A stretch of DNA of 15,292 nucleotides from Lachnospiraceae bacterium UBA2864 (GCA_002350525.1 DEFA01000023.1:56740-72031), one strand, 5' to 3'; shown: positions 1 to 8,200, counted from the stretch's first letter. Notes: generated by a model not told the origin, from the letters alone. Program-made: numbers and translations.

Positions 1-21
1 TCCGCTCTAAATGTAGGCATT

Positions 22-49
22 AAAAAAGGACCGGATTTTTCTCCGATCC
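22..49 (-). terminator. Intrinsic terminator of the RiPP-like operon
   Basis: On the minus strand an 8-bp stem, GGATCGGA paired with TCCGGTCC through one G-U pair, encloses the loop GAAAAA and is followed directly by six T residues. It lies about 105 bases past the nucleotidyltransferase stop codon, as expected for the end of the long minus-strand operon. I see no gene between it and that stop codon. Confidence 0.8.
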
Positions 50-153
50 CACATATGCAGCTTATTCATCAGAAAATCATTTCAATTTCCTTCAGATCCT
101 TTTTTCATAATAGCCAAGAATGCTATCACAGTGCATATCAATAAAACTACGTT

Positions 154-1275
154 TTAGTCCTGCTCGCTCTTCTTGAACACCGCCTTCAGCTGATACATCA
201 CCTTGTCATGCTTAAAGATAAGCGCCGCCACCAGTCTCCACACCCAGCACACCGGCAGAAGCACCGGCAGCGTCTTCAGTACCGGGAATATCCTCACCAT
301 CTGGTCATACGGCAGAAACGCCCTCGACCAGAAATATCCCCATCGCCCTTTCTTCGCGATCTGCCTCTCAACACTATGCTTTATAGTGCCATAAGTTCCA
401 CTGGCAAGAATGTACCTCTCATTTTCAAGGCATTTCTCACTTGCCTCAGCCTCTCCAAACCAATAGTCTGCCACCTCGCGCATCTCTCGTTCAAAATCTG
501 TCAGCCCCAGTTCAGCCAGAATCTCAGTAACCTTACCCTCATCCCACGATTCCCTGTACCTCTTCCTGATCAGATAAATATCCATGAAAGACCGTATTCC
601 GCTTCCGCTCGCTTCATAATGCTTATAAAGATGCGCGATATGATACGCATAAAATTCTTCTGCCGCCATCTCATAAACATAAACATTTCCCGGAACCGGA
701 TTAGCATGGGAAAATCCATCCTCATAATAATCCCGTATCCCCTCCATCTGCTCCGGCATCAGTGAACGGTGGATCTCCACATTTATGATCGGGTACTTCT
801 TATAAATGTCATGATGGCTTGTACCGAAATGCTCGCATACAAACCCGTCCGTAGTCAGAAGCTCCCTGACGCGAAGTGCATTTTCCTCATCAATCAGAAT
901 ATCCAGATCCGCCATGAGCCTCATGTCCGTGCGCGGATAAAGCTCCTTCAGCCTGCTTCCCTTGATCGGAAGGCATCGTATCCCATTCTCCGATAAAAGC
1001 GAATAGATCCTCTTCAGCTCCGTCGTAAGCGTCACGTCCTTGACAACGGCCTTATTCCTAACTTCCTTCCACTGTTTCCAGAGCTTCGCATCCGGCTTTC
1101 CGGACAGCTTCTCCACGGCATAGCAAGCAGTATTCGCCACGCTGTGTCTGTCAGCCTGCCTGAAAACCTCTTCCCACGAAACCTCATCCGGCTTTTCCTG
1201 CGGTCTGGCATCCTCCAGGGCACAGGATAAAAGATGCAGCAGGTAATGTTCATTTGTCCTTATATCACTTATCAT
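154..1275 (-). CDS. Nucleotidyltransferase family protein (PF14907-like)
   Basis: This 373-residue protein resembles the uncharacterised nucleotidyltransferase family often found at the end of RiPP export operons. The fold signature is visible: IKGSRL (about 104-109), then an Arg and the acidic metal-binding pair in MADLDILID (D123, D125), then a third acidic position in NVEIHRSL (E168). No membrane segment is evident apart from a mildly hydrophobic stretch near residues 335-355. The ATG start overlaps the ABC transporter gene by 11 bases and has a GGAGG site within that gene's end, so the two are probably translationally coupled. In kinase-containing lasso peptide clusters a homologous 'N' protein acts after the kinase to decorate the phosphorylated peptide. 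Whether this one adds a nucleotide or a sugar, and to what, cannot be read from the sequence. The family call is firm; the role is inferred from context. Confidence 0.85.
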   Translation of the reverse strand: MISDIRTNEHYLLHLLSCALEDARPQEKPDEVSWEEVFRQADRHSVANTACYAVEKLSGKPDAKLWKQWKEVRNKAVVKDVTLTTELKRIYSLLSENGIRCLPIKGSRLKELYPRTDMRLMADLDILIDEENALRVRELLTTDGFVCEHFGTSHHDIYKKYPIINVEIHRSLMPEQMEGIRDYYEDGFSHANPVPGNVYVYEMAAEEFYAYHIAHLYKHYEASGSGIRSFMDIYLIRKRYRESWDEGKVTEILAELGLTDFEREMREVADYWFGEAEASEKCLENERYILASGTYGTIKHSVERQIAKKGRWGYFWSRAFLPYDQMVRIFPVLKTLPVLLPVCWVWRLVAALIFKHDKVMYQLKAVFKKSEQD

Positions 1276-2968
1276 TCCCTGCCTCCGTAAACACCTTATC
1301 CCTTATCTCGATCACCCTGTCGCAAAACGAAAGTGCAGCCTCTCTGTGCGTAACGATCAGTACCGTCTTGTCCGTCATCCTGCACAGGTTTTCAAGTAGC
1401 CTCTTTTCCGTCTGGGCATCCAGAGCAGAAGTAGCCTCATCTAGAAGCAATATCGGAGCGTCAAAATAAACCGCCCTTGCAATGGCAAGCCTCTGTACCT
1501 GCCCCTCAGACAGTCCTTCTCCCTTTTCACCGATCACTGTATCCAGACCCTGCGGCAGCTCATCCACAAAATCAGCACAGGCAATATGGCAGGCTCTCTT
1601 AACCTTATCCCTGTCCGGATCCCCTTCCGAAAGAAACGTCACCGTCTCCCATATCTTTCCAGAAAGCAGGAAGTTTCCCTGTGGAACATATGCAAACAGC
1701 GGACGTGTCACCGGACTCACAGACAGCTTGTTTCCATCATCACATTCCAAAAATAAATTGCCTTCATCCGGCTTATACACAGAAAGCAGGAGCTTCAGCA
1801 GCGTGCTCTTTCCGATCCCGGACCGTCCCGTAATGGCGGCAAACTCTCCCTTACCTACAGAAACTGATGCCCCGGCCAAAACCGATTCCGCACCCTCCAC
1901 CGGGTAAGTAAAGCCAATGTTCTCGGCCACAATGCATGAAAGCTTTCCATATACATCATCCCGCCTTGATACCGGCATCCGTTCTTCCTTTGCATCCGGT
2001 TCAAGCTCTTCCAGTTCCATCAGCCTCTCAGCAGAAGCCAGCATTGCATAATACTTCGGCAGATATCCCGTTATGCTTGCCACCGGCGACTGGATCTGCC
2101 CCACCAGCTGCAAAACCGCAGCCAGCGTACCATAGCTGATCGAACCATTTAAGATCCCAAGTCCGCACCACACAAGCCCGAACAGATAGCCTCCCTGCAT
2201 AACGGCACCAAACCCAAGATTGCAGACCGCCGAAAAAAAGCTTCTGCGAAGCCTCTGCTCTTTGTGACAACGCATCCTGTCACCAGCCATACCATCAGCT
2301 TTATTCTCACCACCGTAAGAGCGGATCACCAGCAGATTTCCCACTGTCTCTTGAAGAAAAGAACGAACGCTCCCGTCCGCTTCCTGCACCCATTTATGCA
2401 TCTGCTTCATAACCCTGCGGAACAGATATGTCACGAATATCAAAATGACACCGCCAGCCAGAAAGATCAAGGCAAAACGGTGATCCAGATAAAACAGCAC
2501 CGCGGCAGCCCCGATTAGCTTCACAAGCAGCGCCACCGTATCAGGGAAAATGGCCGCAACACCATCCGTCACCACCACCGTATCATTCGTCATCCTGTTC
2601 TGCAGCTCGCCCGTATGGAACGTAGAAAGAGCCACATAGGATCTTCCCAGAATAACACGGTAGGCACGTTCCTTCAGGGCATTCTCCGTATCCGCCCTGA
2701 CCGCTTCATCCGTCCTACTGATAAAATACCTGAGCGCAAGCTGCCCCAGTATGATTCCGCCTAAAATGGCAGCGTTCAATATAAAACCATCCCTGCTCCC
2801 TGTAACCGCCGCATCGATAGCCCTACGCATTACAAGGGCAAACACCACCATGCTGACGGAAACCACAGACTGCAGCACCGTCAGAATAATCACGCCACAC
2901 CTTGCATCCTTCGATGCATCAATTACCCACCGGAGCGGCTTTCGGTTATGCTTCTCCAAATCAATCAC
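1265..2968 (-). CDS. ABC exporter, fused permease and ATPase
   Basis: This 567-residue half-transporter has an N-terminal membrane domain (hydrophobic segments between about residues 25 and 300) and a C-terminal ATPase. The ATPase motifs are intact: Walker A GRSGIGKST (381-389), Q-loop AYVPQGN, signature LSEGQ (486-490), Walker B ILLLDE (506-511) and H-loop His541. It probably works as a homodimer in the cytoplasmic membrane, exporting a peptide or lipid-linked product. It lacks the N-terminal C39 peptidase domain of double-glycine bacteriocin exporters, so leader removal would fall to another enzyme, plausibly the S24/S26 peptidase encoded just before it. The start is GTG, overlapping the previous gene's TGA as GTGA, with AGGAAGGGG upstream. 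It occupies the position of the exporter 'D' gene of lasso peptide clusters. The substrate is inferred only from neighbours. Confidence 0.93.
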   Translation of the reverse strand: MIDLEKHNRKPLRWVIDASKDARCGVIILTVLQSVVSVSMVVFALVMRRAIDAAVTGSRDGFILNAAILGGIILGQLALRYFISRTDEAVRADTENALKERAYRVILGRSYVALSTFHTGELQNRMTNDTVVVTDGVAAIFPDTVALLVKLIGAAAVLFYLDHRFALIFLAGGVILIFVTYLFRRVMKQMHKWVQEADGSVRSFLQETVGNLLVIRSYGGENKADGMAGDRMRCHKEQRLRRSFFSAVCNLGFGAVMQGGYLFGLVWCGLGILNGSISYGTLAAVLQLVGQIQSPVASITGYLPKYYAMLASAERLMELEELEPDAKEERMPVSRRDDVYGKLSCIVAENIGFTYPVEGAESVLAGASVSVGKGEFAAITGRSGIGKSTLLKLLLSVYKPDEGNLFLECDDGNKLSVSPVTRPLFAYVPQGNFLLSGKIWETVTFLSEGDPDRDKVKRACHIACADFVDELPQGLDTVIGEKGEGLSEGQVQRLAIARAVYFDAPILLLDEATSALDAQTEKRLLENLCRMTDKTVLIVTHREAALSFCDRVIEIRDKVFTEAGNDK

Positions 2969-3396
2969 CGCCCCTTCCTGGCAAACCCCTGTATTCTCTT
3001 ATGGCATTTCAACAGGATTTTCCTGATCGGAAACAGACCGCACCAGACATGGACATACAAACGATAACCGGGATTATTTACAGAAATCCATTTACCTTTC
3101 CTGTAAAACCTGACAGCCACGCCCGCCACCTGTAAAAAAGGAACCGTCTCCGGGGTAATGCAGTTATCGCCGCAGATCACATAAGAATCTTTACGAACCT
3201 TCATCACCCGGTGCAGCACGCTTGTCCCATCCTCGCGGACATGGAGGGTGATGTCGTATTTCCTCAGTGGATGCTTTGCCCTGACAATCTCCACCACATT
3301 TTCTTTGCTTTTCAGCAAAGGCTCCATACTGTTTCCCACCGGTACGGACAGATATCTTCCGTTTTTCTCAAGCTCCTTCAGCCCCGAGCTAATCAT
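2965..3396 (-). CDS. S24/S26-type peptidase (signal-peptidase-like)
   Basis: From the ATG at 3396 this is a 143-residue protein. That start overlaps the end of the PqqD-like gene by 8 bases (ATGATTAG). A longer reading back to 3528 would cover most of that gene and is unlikely. The motif GNSMEPLL carries the probable nucleophile Ser23. It is followed by YDITLHV, then LHRV with His62 where SipW or eukaryotic-type signal peptidases use His as general base, then the conserved GDN (76-78). There is no N-terminal membrane anchor. A weakly hydrophobic stretch near the C-terminus (about 111-130) might associate with the membrane. It lies between the peptide-recognition protein and the exporter, where lasso clusters encode the transglutaminase-like B2 leader protease. 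I infer it cleaves the peptide leader. Similar small peptidases are known in Clostridia, but I cannot name a characterised one. Confidence 0.85.
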   Translation of the reverse strand: MISSGLKELEKNGRYLSVPVGNSMEPLLKSKENVVEIVRAKHPLRKYDITLHVREDGTSVLHRVMKVRKDSYVICGDNCITPETVPFLQVAGVAVRFYRKGKWISVNNPGYRLYVHVWCGLFPIRKILLKCHKRIQGFARKGR

Positions 3397-3655
3397 CCAA
3401 AAGCCCGGCATCCCGGATGATGCCGACGATCCGCCGCACATCCTTCCTTGCCAGTTCCTCCGAAACCTCATATTTTTGAAGAAGAGCCTGCACCAGCTCA
3501 TCCTCCGTCTTTTCACTCTGAAGCTCACGGAAAAGAAAATCCGCCGTTTTATTGTTCCGGATCAGGCCGTTAAATACCTTCCCTGCTTCTCCGGTCGCAA
3601 CGGCAACAAAATCTTCTCCGCTTTTCTCCATCACCATTCCGTCTTTCAGTTTCAA
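3389..3655 (-). CDS. PqqD-like RiPP recognition element protein
   Basis: An 88-residue stand-alone PqqD-family protein. These winged-helix domains bind RiPP leader peptides and present them to modifying enzymes. The body fits the family: a beta-hairpin MKLKDGMVMEKSGEDFVAVA, then FNGLIRNNKTADFLFREL, then an acidic helix ending LVQALLQKYEV, then DVRRIVGIIRDAGLLDD. I chose the TTG start at 3655, which overlaps the kinase gene's TGA as TTGA and has GGAGG ten bases upstream. It gives the usual MKLKDG beginning, whereas an ATG at 3715 adds 20 unrelated residues and a 64-base overlap. In lasso clusters the B1 protein binds a YxxP motif in the leader, and the 33-residue peptide in this operon has YVSP. 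Family assignment is confident; the partner is inferred. Confidence 0.87.
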   Translation of the reverse strand: MKLKDGMVMEKSGEDFVAVATGEAGKVFNGLIRNNKTADFLFRELQSEKTEDELVQALLQKYEVSEELARKDVRRIVGIIRDAGLLDD

Positions 3656-4356
3656 TTTTCCATATCCTCCAAAACCGAATATGCCGTCCACACGGCTTCC
3701 TCTGAAATATTGCATTTCAGCCTGTAAACCGGCACACTCTTCATAAATTCGTTCACCATTCCAAGCGTCTTTTGCAAAAGCACCGGTTCCTTCGGACGGT
3801 ACGCCTGATTTAACACCGTAGGGTATGCCTCACGGAAATCCACCGGTTCCACGCTGTTTTTATCTCCCCGTTCCAACAGGAACAATGCCTTAACCGGCGC
3901 AATCGTATTTGTCTGAAGACTGTGCTTTCCGCTCCATGGCGTTCCATAGGACATGATTTCATCTATTCCAACCCTGATCAATGGCTTATCGTCATTTATG
4001 ATCACGGCACGTTTCCCGAAAACATCCTTCCACAGCCTGGCATGTGTGGACTTTCCCATTCCGGAAGTTGCCGCAAAAAGCAATCCCTGTCCGTCAATGG
4101 ATACCGCTGATGCATGGAACATGAATATCCCGTCAGGGATCAGAAACTCACAGATTTTGCGATAAACCGCCGTGCTTTCCTCATAGAACGGCGGATAATC
4201 CTCTTCCGGAATCCTCTCCCTTGCCATTTCCTCATCTGACACAGTAATACGCTCGCCATCCGTTTCCGGTATTACATAATCCCAGCACAGCTCTTCCACA
4301 TAAGAATAGCGGTTTTCTATGCAGAAGCTGTGATCCGCAAGCCTTACCGAAAACAT
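3652..4356 (-). CDS. HPr kinase-like P-loop protein
   Basis: A 234-residue protein resembling the C-terminal catalytic domain of HPr kinase/phosphorylase. The features are MFHASAV with the conserved His81, a P-loop SGMGKST (98-104), and the acidic pair in IINDDKPLI (D122, D123) followed by GTPWSGKH. It lacks the N-terminal regulatory domain of true HprK, and no HPr or sugar-transport genes are nearby. Related stand-alone kinases in paeninodin- and pseudomycoidin-type lasso clusters phosphorylate a serine of the precursor peptide. The peptide encoded here has serines only at positions 8 and 25 and none at its very end, so if it is the substrate the site must differ. The ATG lies three bases after the lipoprotein's TAA with only a weak ribosome site, suggesting coupling to that gene. 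The downstream overlap with the PqqD-like gene is four bases. Confidence 0.82.
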   Translation of the reverse strand: MFSVRLADHSFCIENRYSYVEELCWDYVIPETDGERITVSDEEMARERIPEEDYPPFYEESTAVYRKICEFLIPDGIFMFHASAVSIDGQGLLFAATSGMGKSTHARLWKDVFGKRAVIINDDKPLIRVGIDEIMSYGTPWSGKHSLQTNTIAPVKALFLLERGDKNSVEPVDFREAYPTVLNQAYRPKEPVLLQKTLGMVNEFMKSVPVYRLKCNISEEAVWTAYSVLEDMEN

Positions 4357-4359
4357 AGC

Positions 4360-5079
4360 TTAATTGATCGGAATTTCAGGAAGCTCAACGCCCTGAGAAC
4401 CACCGGTACCTGTATTCCCGCCATTATCATTACCCTTACCGTTTCCACTATCGGTCCCCTGGTCGCCGGTTCCGGTATTGTTGCCATTATTTTCCTGATC
4501 CCCGGAGTCAGCATTACCGCCATTGCTTCCCTGATCATTGGAACCAATATTCCCATCGTTGTTCCCTTGATTCCCGGCACCACCATTATCGCTGCTGTTA
4601 TTTCCCTGATTTCCGGAACCACCATTTCCGCCGTTATTTCCCTGATTCCCGGAATCATTATTACCGGAATTGTTACTTCCATTCCCGGCATTATTATTTC
4701 CATTATGCGATGTATCCGTTTTATTTCCGTTGCTGTTATTACCCTGATTGTCTGGTGCTGCCGTCTGTTCCGGCTTACTGCTGTTCTGATTTCCTGTAAG
4801 ATTCTTATCATTACGGGCTGTAGTATCCTGATCAATCAATACTTCAGGCACAGATATAACACCGGTACCATCTGATGACTCTGTGGACGGCTTCTTTTCT
4901 TCATCATTTTTTCCATCTCCATCATCAGCCAGAGGATCCTGCGTAGCAGGTACAGAAGATGACACATTGCTTTCCTTAACCTGTTCAGCTGCATTCTTCC
5001 ACCAACCGCATCCTGTAATCCCCGCTGTAGCCAAAAGAGCCACAGCCGCGATACAGATATATTTCTTAAAGGACTTCAT
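4360..5079 (-). CDS. Asn/Gly-rich low-complexity lipoprotein
   Basis: A 239-residue protein with a lipoprotein signal peptide: MKSFKKY, then a hydrophobic core, then lipobox ITGC with the lipidated Cys24. After cleavage it would be anchored on the outer face of the membrane. Residues 25-110 are charged, Ser/Thr-rich and disordered-looking. Residues 112-228 are an Asn/Gly/Ser-rich tract with 12-13 residue repeats ending in Gln (for example GNNGGNGGSGNQ), suited to a flexible cell-wall-spanning stalk. Two motifs stand out: VISVPEVLI at 74-82 and the very end LPEIPIN (233-239). Both resemble the C-terminus of the small peptide encoded just upstream (VISGPEVPIGG). The start has GGAAGGAG nine bases before the ATG. 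It lies between the candidate precursor and its modifying genes, so a role as receptor, immunity protein or second substrate is possible. I recognise no family. Confidence 0.85.
   Translation of the reverse strand: MKSFKKYICIAAVALLATAGITGCGWWKNAAEQVKESNVSSSVPATQDPLADDGDGKNDEEKKPSTESSDGTGVISVPEVLIDQDTTARNDKNLTGNQNSSKPEQTAAPDNQGNNSNGNKTDTSHNGNNNAGNGSNNSGNNDSGNQGNNGGNGGSGNQGNNSSDNGGAGNQGNNDGNIGSNDQGSNGGNADSGDQENNGNNTGTGDQGTDSGNGKGNDNGGNTGTGGSQGVELPEIPIN
4459..4638 (-). repeat. Degenerate 36-39 bp tandem repeats in the lipoprotein gene
   Basis: About five imperfect units of 12-13 codons, each ending in Gln, encode residues 148-207: GNNGGNGGSGNQ, GNNSSDNGGAGNQ, GNNDGNIGSNDQ, GSNGGNADSGDQ and ENNGNNTGTGDQ. 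The units are in frame and could change number by slippage or recombination without breaking the gene. This would lengthen or shorten the stalk. Confidence 0.7.
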
Positions 5080-5108
5080 CCTGATTTTCTCCTTCCGAAT
5101 CGAAACAA

Positions 5109-5134
5109 TGGCGGGCAGGTAATCCCGCCCGCCA
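5109..5134 (-). terminator. GC-rich stem-loop after the peptide gene (partial terminator)
   Basis: A perfect 8-bp stem, TGGCGGGC with GCCCGCCA, encloses a 10-base loop and is followed by TTGTTT on the minus strand. It lies 20 bases past the small-peptide stop codon and 30 bases before the lipoprotein start. The U-tract is short and interrupted, so I read it as a leaky terminator or RNA-stabilising hairpin. Either would let the peptide be made in excess of the downstream enzymes, a common arrangement in peptide clusters. Confidence 0.6.
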
Positions 5135-5154
5135 CTTTCTGAAACTGAGTTGGT

Positions 5155-5256
5155 TCATCCGCCGATCGGTACTTCCGGACCGGATATCACCATAACATCC
5201 TCTGTCTCGAACTCGATGATCTCGGTTTCGGGTGATACGTATACTTCTCGTTCCAT
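5155..5256 (-). CDS. Small acidic peptide, candidate RiPP precursor
   Basis: A 33-residue peptide with a full Shine-Dalgarno site (AAGGAGGT, five bases from the ATG), so it is very likely translated. It begins MEREVYVSP and continues ETEIIEFETEDVMV, then ends ISGPEVPIGG. It has nine acidic residues, one basic residue and no signal peptide. The YVSP at 6-9 matches the YxxP motif that PqqD-like B1 proteins recognise in lasso leaders, and such a protein is encoded downstream. If cleavage falls around Ser25-Gly26 the core would be only about eight residues (GPEVPIGG), with no acidic residue at position 7-9, so it cannot be a classical lasso peptide. The gene lies 11 bases after the large secreted protein and its ribosome site overlaps that stop codon. 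It could instead be a free signalling peptide. Confidence 0.75.
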   Translation of the reverse strand: MEREVYVSPETEIIEFETEDVMVISGPEVPIGG

Positions 5257-5260
5257 TTTA

Positions 5261-5268
5261 ACCTCCTT
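5261..5268 (-). promoter_or_regulatory. Strong ribosome binding site of the peptide, overlapping upstream stop codon
   Basis: The minus strand reads TTAAGGAGGTTAAAATG. The AAGGAGGT site shares two bases with the TAA that ends the 1762-residue protein gene. Ribosomes finishing the large protein would therefore arrive on the peptide's start site, which suggests translational coupling. Confidence 0.75.
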
Positions 5269-8200
5269 AATTTGCATAGTTATATGCAGATTTACCATAG
5301 TTGTAAAGCCTCTGGGCAAGGCTGCCAAAAGTTGCATGATTTTCCACTTGACTGACATAGGTATTCATGCTGTATGAGAACGCCTGGCCGGTCTCGGTTC
5401 CATTCAGTTTGAATTTGGCAGTTAATACCTTCCTGAAGTCACCTGCCGACATCTGCGTAATCTCAACATAGTATTTGCCGCTTGTGGAAGTCGAATGGAT
5501 TGAATATTCCACACTGTCGATTTCAACTGTGAGTCCTTCTATTCCGTTCGGTGCCATGAAATAGAATTGAAGCGTTGCGGCATTGTCCAGATTTGCTTTT
5601 GCGCTGTACCAGTAATAATTATCATCCCTCGTACCGGAAAGCATGGTTGTCACCACGCCATCTTCGCTTGTAGGCGTAACATATGTCGTAGCCAATGCTG
5701 CCTGAGCGGAAGTCAACTCACTTGTCGCAAGATTTCCGGTATTGTGGTTCATATAATTCTGAGCTTCCGCACCATAATACAGGACATCCACAGCCATGCA
5801 CCTTGTTTCTTCAAGTGTGGCACTTGCAGGTATCAGTTTCTGAAGATCGCTGTCGCTCATTTTAAGTATCGTCATACAGTATTTCTTTACGCTGTAATTT
5901 TCCAGGGTGTCCGTATAGGTATCACCACCTACCACATAAGTCATAACCGCAGTATAGCTATCCCCTATATGCTCAGGACAAATACCGTCAAAGGTAAAGG
6001 CATACTTCTTATCGCTTTCCTTGGATCCTATAATATTTGTTTCCTTTCCATTCAGCGTAACCACCATGCTTGCACTTGTCGGTTCCTCTGTAAAGGTAGC
6101 GTACATCACAACGGAGATATCATTTTGCAGATATACCTTCGCACTGGATATCTTTCCGATGGGGGTATCATCCTCCCACACCGCCGTCACGGTCGTTTCC
6201 GCCGTAACTTCAATCTCGTCTCCGGGGTTCTTTGCCACGGCATCAGCGTTGCCGATCACCACGGACCACTCCTTAAACACTTTCCCTTCCGGTGTCATGA
6301 AAGTGCAATCCGGCAGGGTGTAGGTTTCCCCAATGGTCACATCCTCTGCTGCCATTGTTCCTAGGCCGCCATTCGGGGCAAAGGTGACAGCGTATGTCGT
6401 TGGAGGCATAACCGTCAACACACCATCAACATAACTGATGTTATAGTTTGCGGTCACATCCGTCTCGCCGTCCCTGATCGTTGCTGCACTCGGCGTGATT
6501 GTTCCCGTCATTGTGGCCTCAGCGGTGCTGCTTGCCGTCAATGTGACGGCAGAGATGCTGTGGCCGCTAACGAGATTGCCACTGGTGACGCTCCACTGGT
6601 CCGTACCCTGAGTGATGATGCCGTTCAGTTCCACACTCTGATTCGCCGCTGTGATGGTGACTGGTCTCGGCTCGATGGTATAACTGAGGCTTGCCGTTTT
6701 GCCCTCCACCGTGATGCTGGCAGTGTATCTGCCCGCGTTTATGGGAGCCGAATCCAAAACGGTATCGCCCTGCTTATACACTATGCTCGGCGTGGTCACA
6801 CCCGGGATCTCGCCAGTAATGATCGCAGCTTTCGCCGTGCCGTCGTAGATCATATCGTTTGGCGCACTGATCGGCAAATAAAATGTCGTTCCGGATAGCG
6901 GACAGTCACTATCGCAGATGCAGGTCGCCTCAATGATCCATCCGCTGGCAGAATAGTTAAAACAGTGAGTATGCTGCAATAATTCAGCTTCACCGTCTGA
7001 ACAACAGACTACTGAATAGACATCATTGTCGCTAGTGAAGTTACCCGCATTACCCTTACCAGAAAGACCACTGGTGAGCCTCACCGGCTTGTCTCCTGTC
7101 GGCGCAGTAACTGTGGTTACTCCAATAATACCAGTCAGCGCTGATTCAATCATAAGAGTTTTACCATCAGGAATGTGGACATTATACGCTTTTCCGCCGG
7201 CCGAGTTATCGGTAACTGTGGCCGAACCACCAAACTTAATCGCACCTCTGCTTACATAGTGGATACCGCCTGACCCTTTTACCGCTGTATTATTCTTGAT
7301 TTCGCCGCCAGTCATTATGAAATTGCAATCTACATTGAGATTCAAACCGCCACCATAATAGCTGGCTGTATTGCCGCTGATTGTACCGCCCGATATGGAA
7401 ACCGTGCTGTTGTCACTGGCTGCAATGCCAGCCCCATGCATTGATGTATTCCCGGTTACGGAACCGCCATTCATATAAAACTTTGCTGTGCTTTGGAGAG
7501 ATACACCGCCGCCAAAATGCTCAGATGTATTTCCGGTAATGGAGCCGCTTTCGAGCGTTACAATGCCTTGACCTTGTACCCGAATGCCTCCACCATAAGA
7601 AGACGGACTTGACCCTTTGTGGTTGCCACCAGTGATCATACCATTCCGTTCACTGCTATTGTCACAAATGGTTAGTGACCCTCGAACTTCCATGACATAA
7701 CCGTTCTTAATTCCTTGCGCAAGGTGCCGGTCGATCTTGTGGCCGTTCAGATCAATCGTAACCGTCCTGCCTGCGGGAACCTGCAAAGCTGATTCACCAT
7801 CGCAGGCCACCACATCGCCTGTCAGAGTAATGCTTGTTTCGCCTGAATCTATCCGGCTCTGAAGCTTTTGCCATGCAGAAGTAAATGTAGCCGTCACATT
7901 CACATCTGCAGCAGGCATGGTAAAGGTATATCTATTGGGGTCTGTTGAATCCTGCGTTGTTGTAACGGTATGTGTTCCACTGCCGTCCGTGTAGGTGACT
8001 GACAGGGTTCCTGTGTTCATCTCACTGCCGTTGACAGGCTGAATCGTCAGGCTAACAGTCTGTCCCTCAGCCTGTGTCCATGGATTCGGAGTGATACTGC
8101 CATAGGAAATGTCTCCAATTATTACTGCAAATTTGTCGGTGTCCGTAGGGATAAGAGTCTTGTTGGCAATGACACTGTTGTCTGTCAATGTTCCTGCCGA

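Noticed and set aside
208..765. 185-residue plus-strand frame
   Set aside because: It is antisense to the nucleotidyltransferase gene, which has conserved catalytic motifs and fits the operon.
3652..4356. True HprK regulator of carbon catabolite repression
   Set aside because: At 234 residues it lacks the N-terminal domain, sits in a peptide operon and has no linked lgt or PTS genes. A peptide-modifying kinase fits better.
4344..4835. 163-residue minus-strand frame with repeated I-x-G-I-R-E patterns
   Set aside because: It is the +1 frame of the same low-complexity lipoprotein repeats, with no ribosome site or recognisable features.
4330..4875. 181-residue plus-strand frame rich in Ile, looking like a membrane protein
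   Set aside because: It is the exact antisense of the Asn/Gly codon repeats in the lipoprotein gene (AAC/GGN read backwards gives Ile/Val/Pro codons). The minus-strand lipoprotein has a signal peptide, a lipobox and a ribosome site.
5155..5256. Classical lasso peptide precursor
   Set aside because: The tail after Ser25 is only eight residues with no Asp or Glu at core positions 7-9, and no cyclase gene is present.
5567..6364. 265-residue plus-strand frame
   Set aside because: It is antisense to the C-terminal half of the large secreted protein, Cys/His-rich with no domain, and has no ribosome site.
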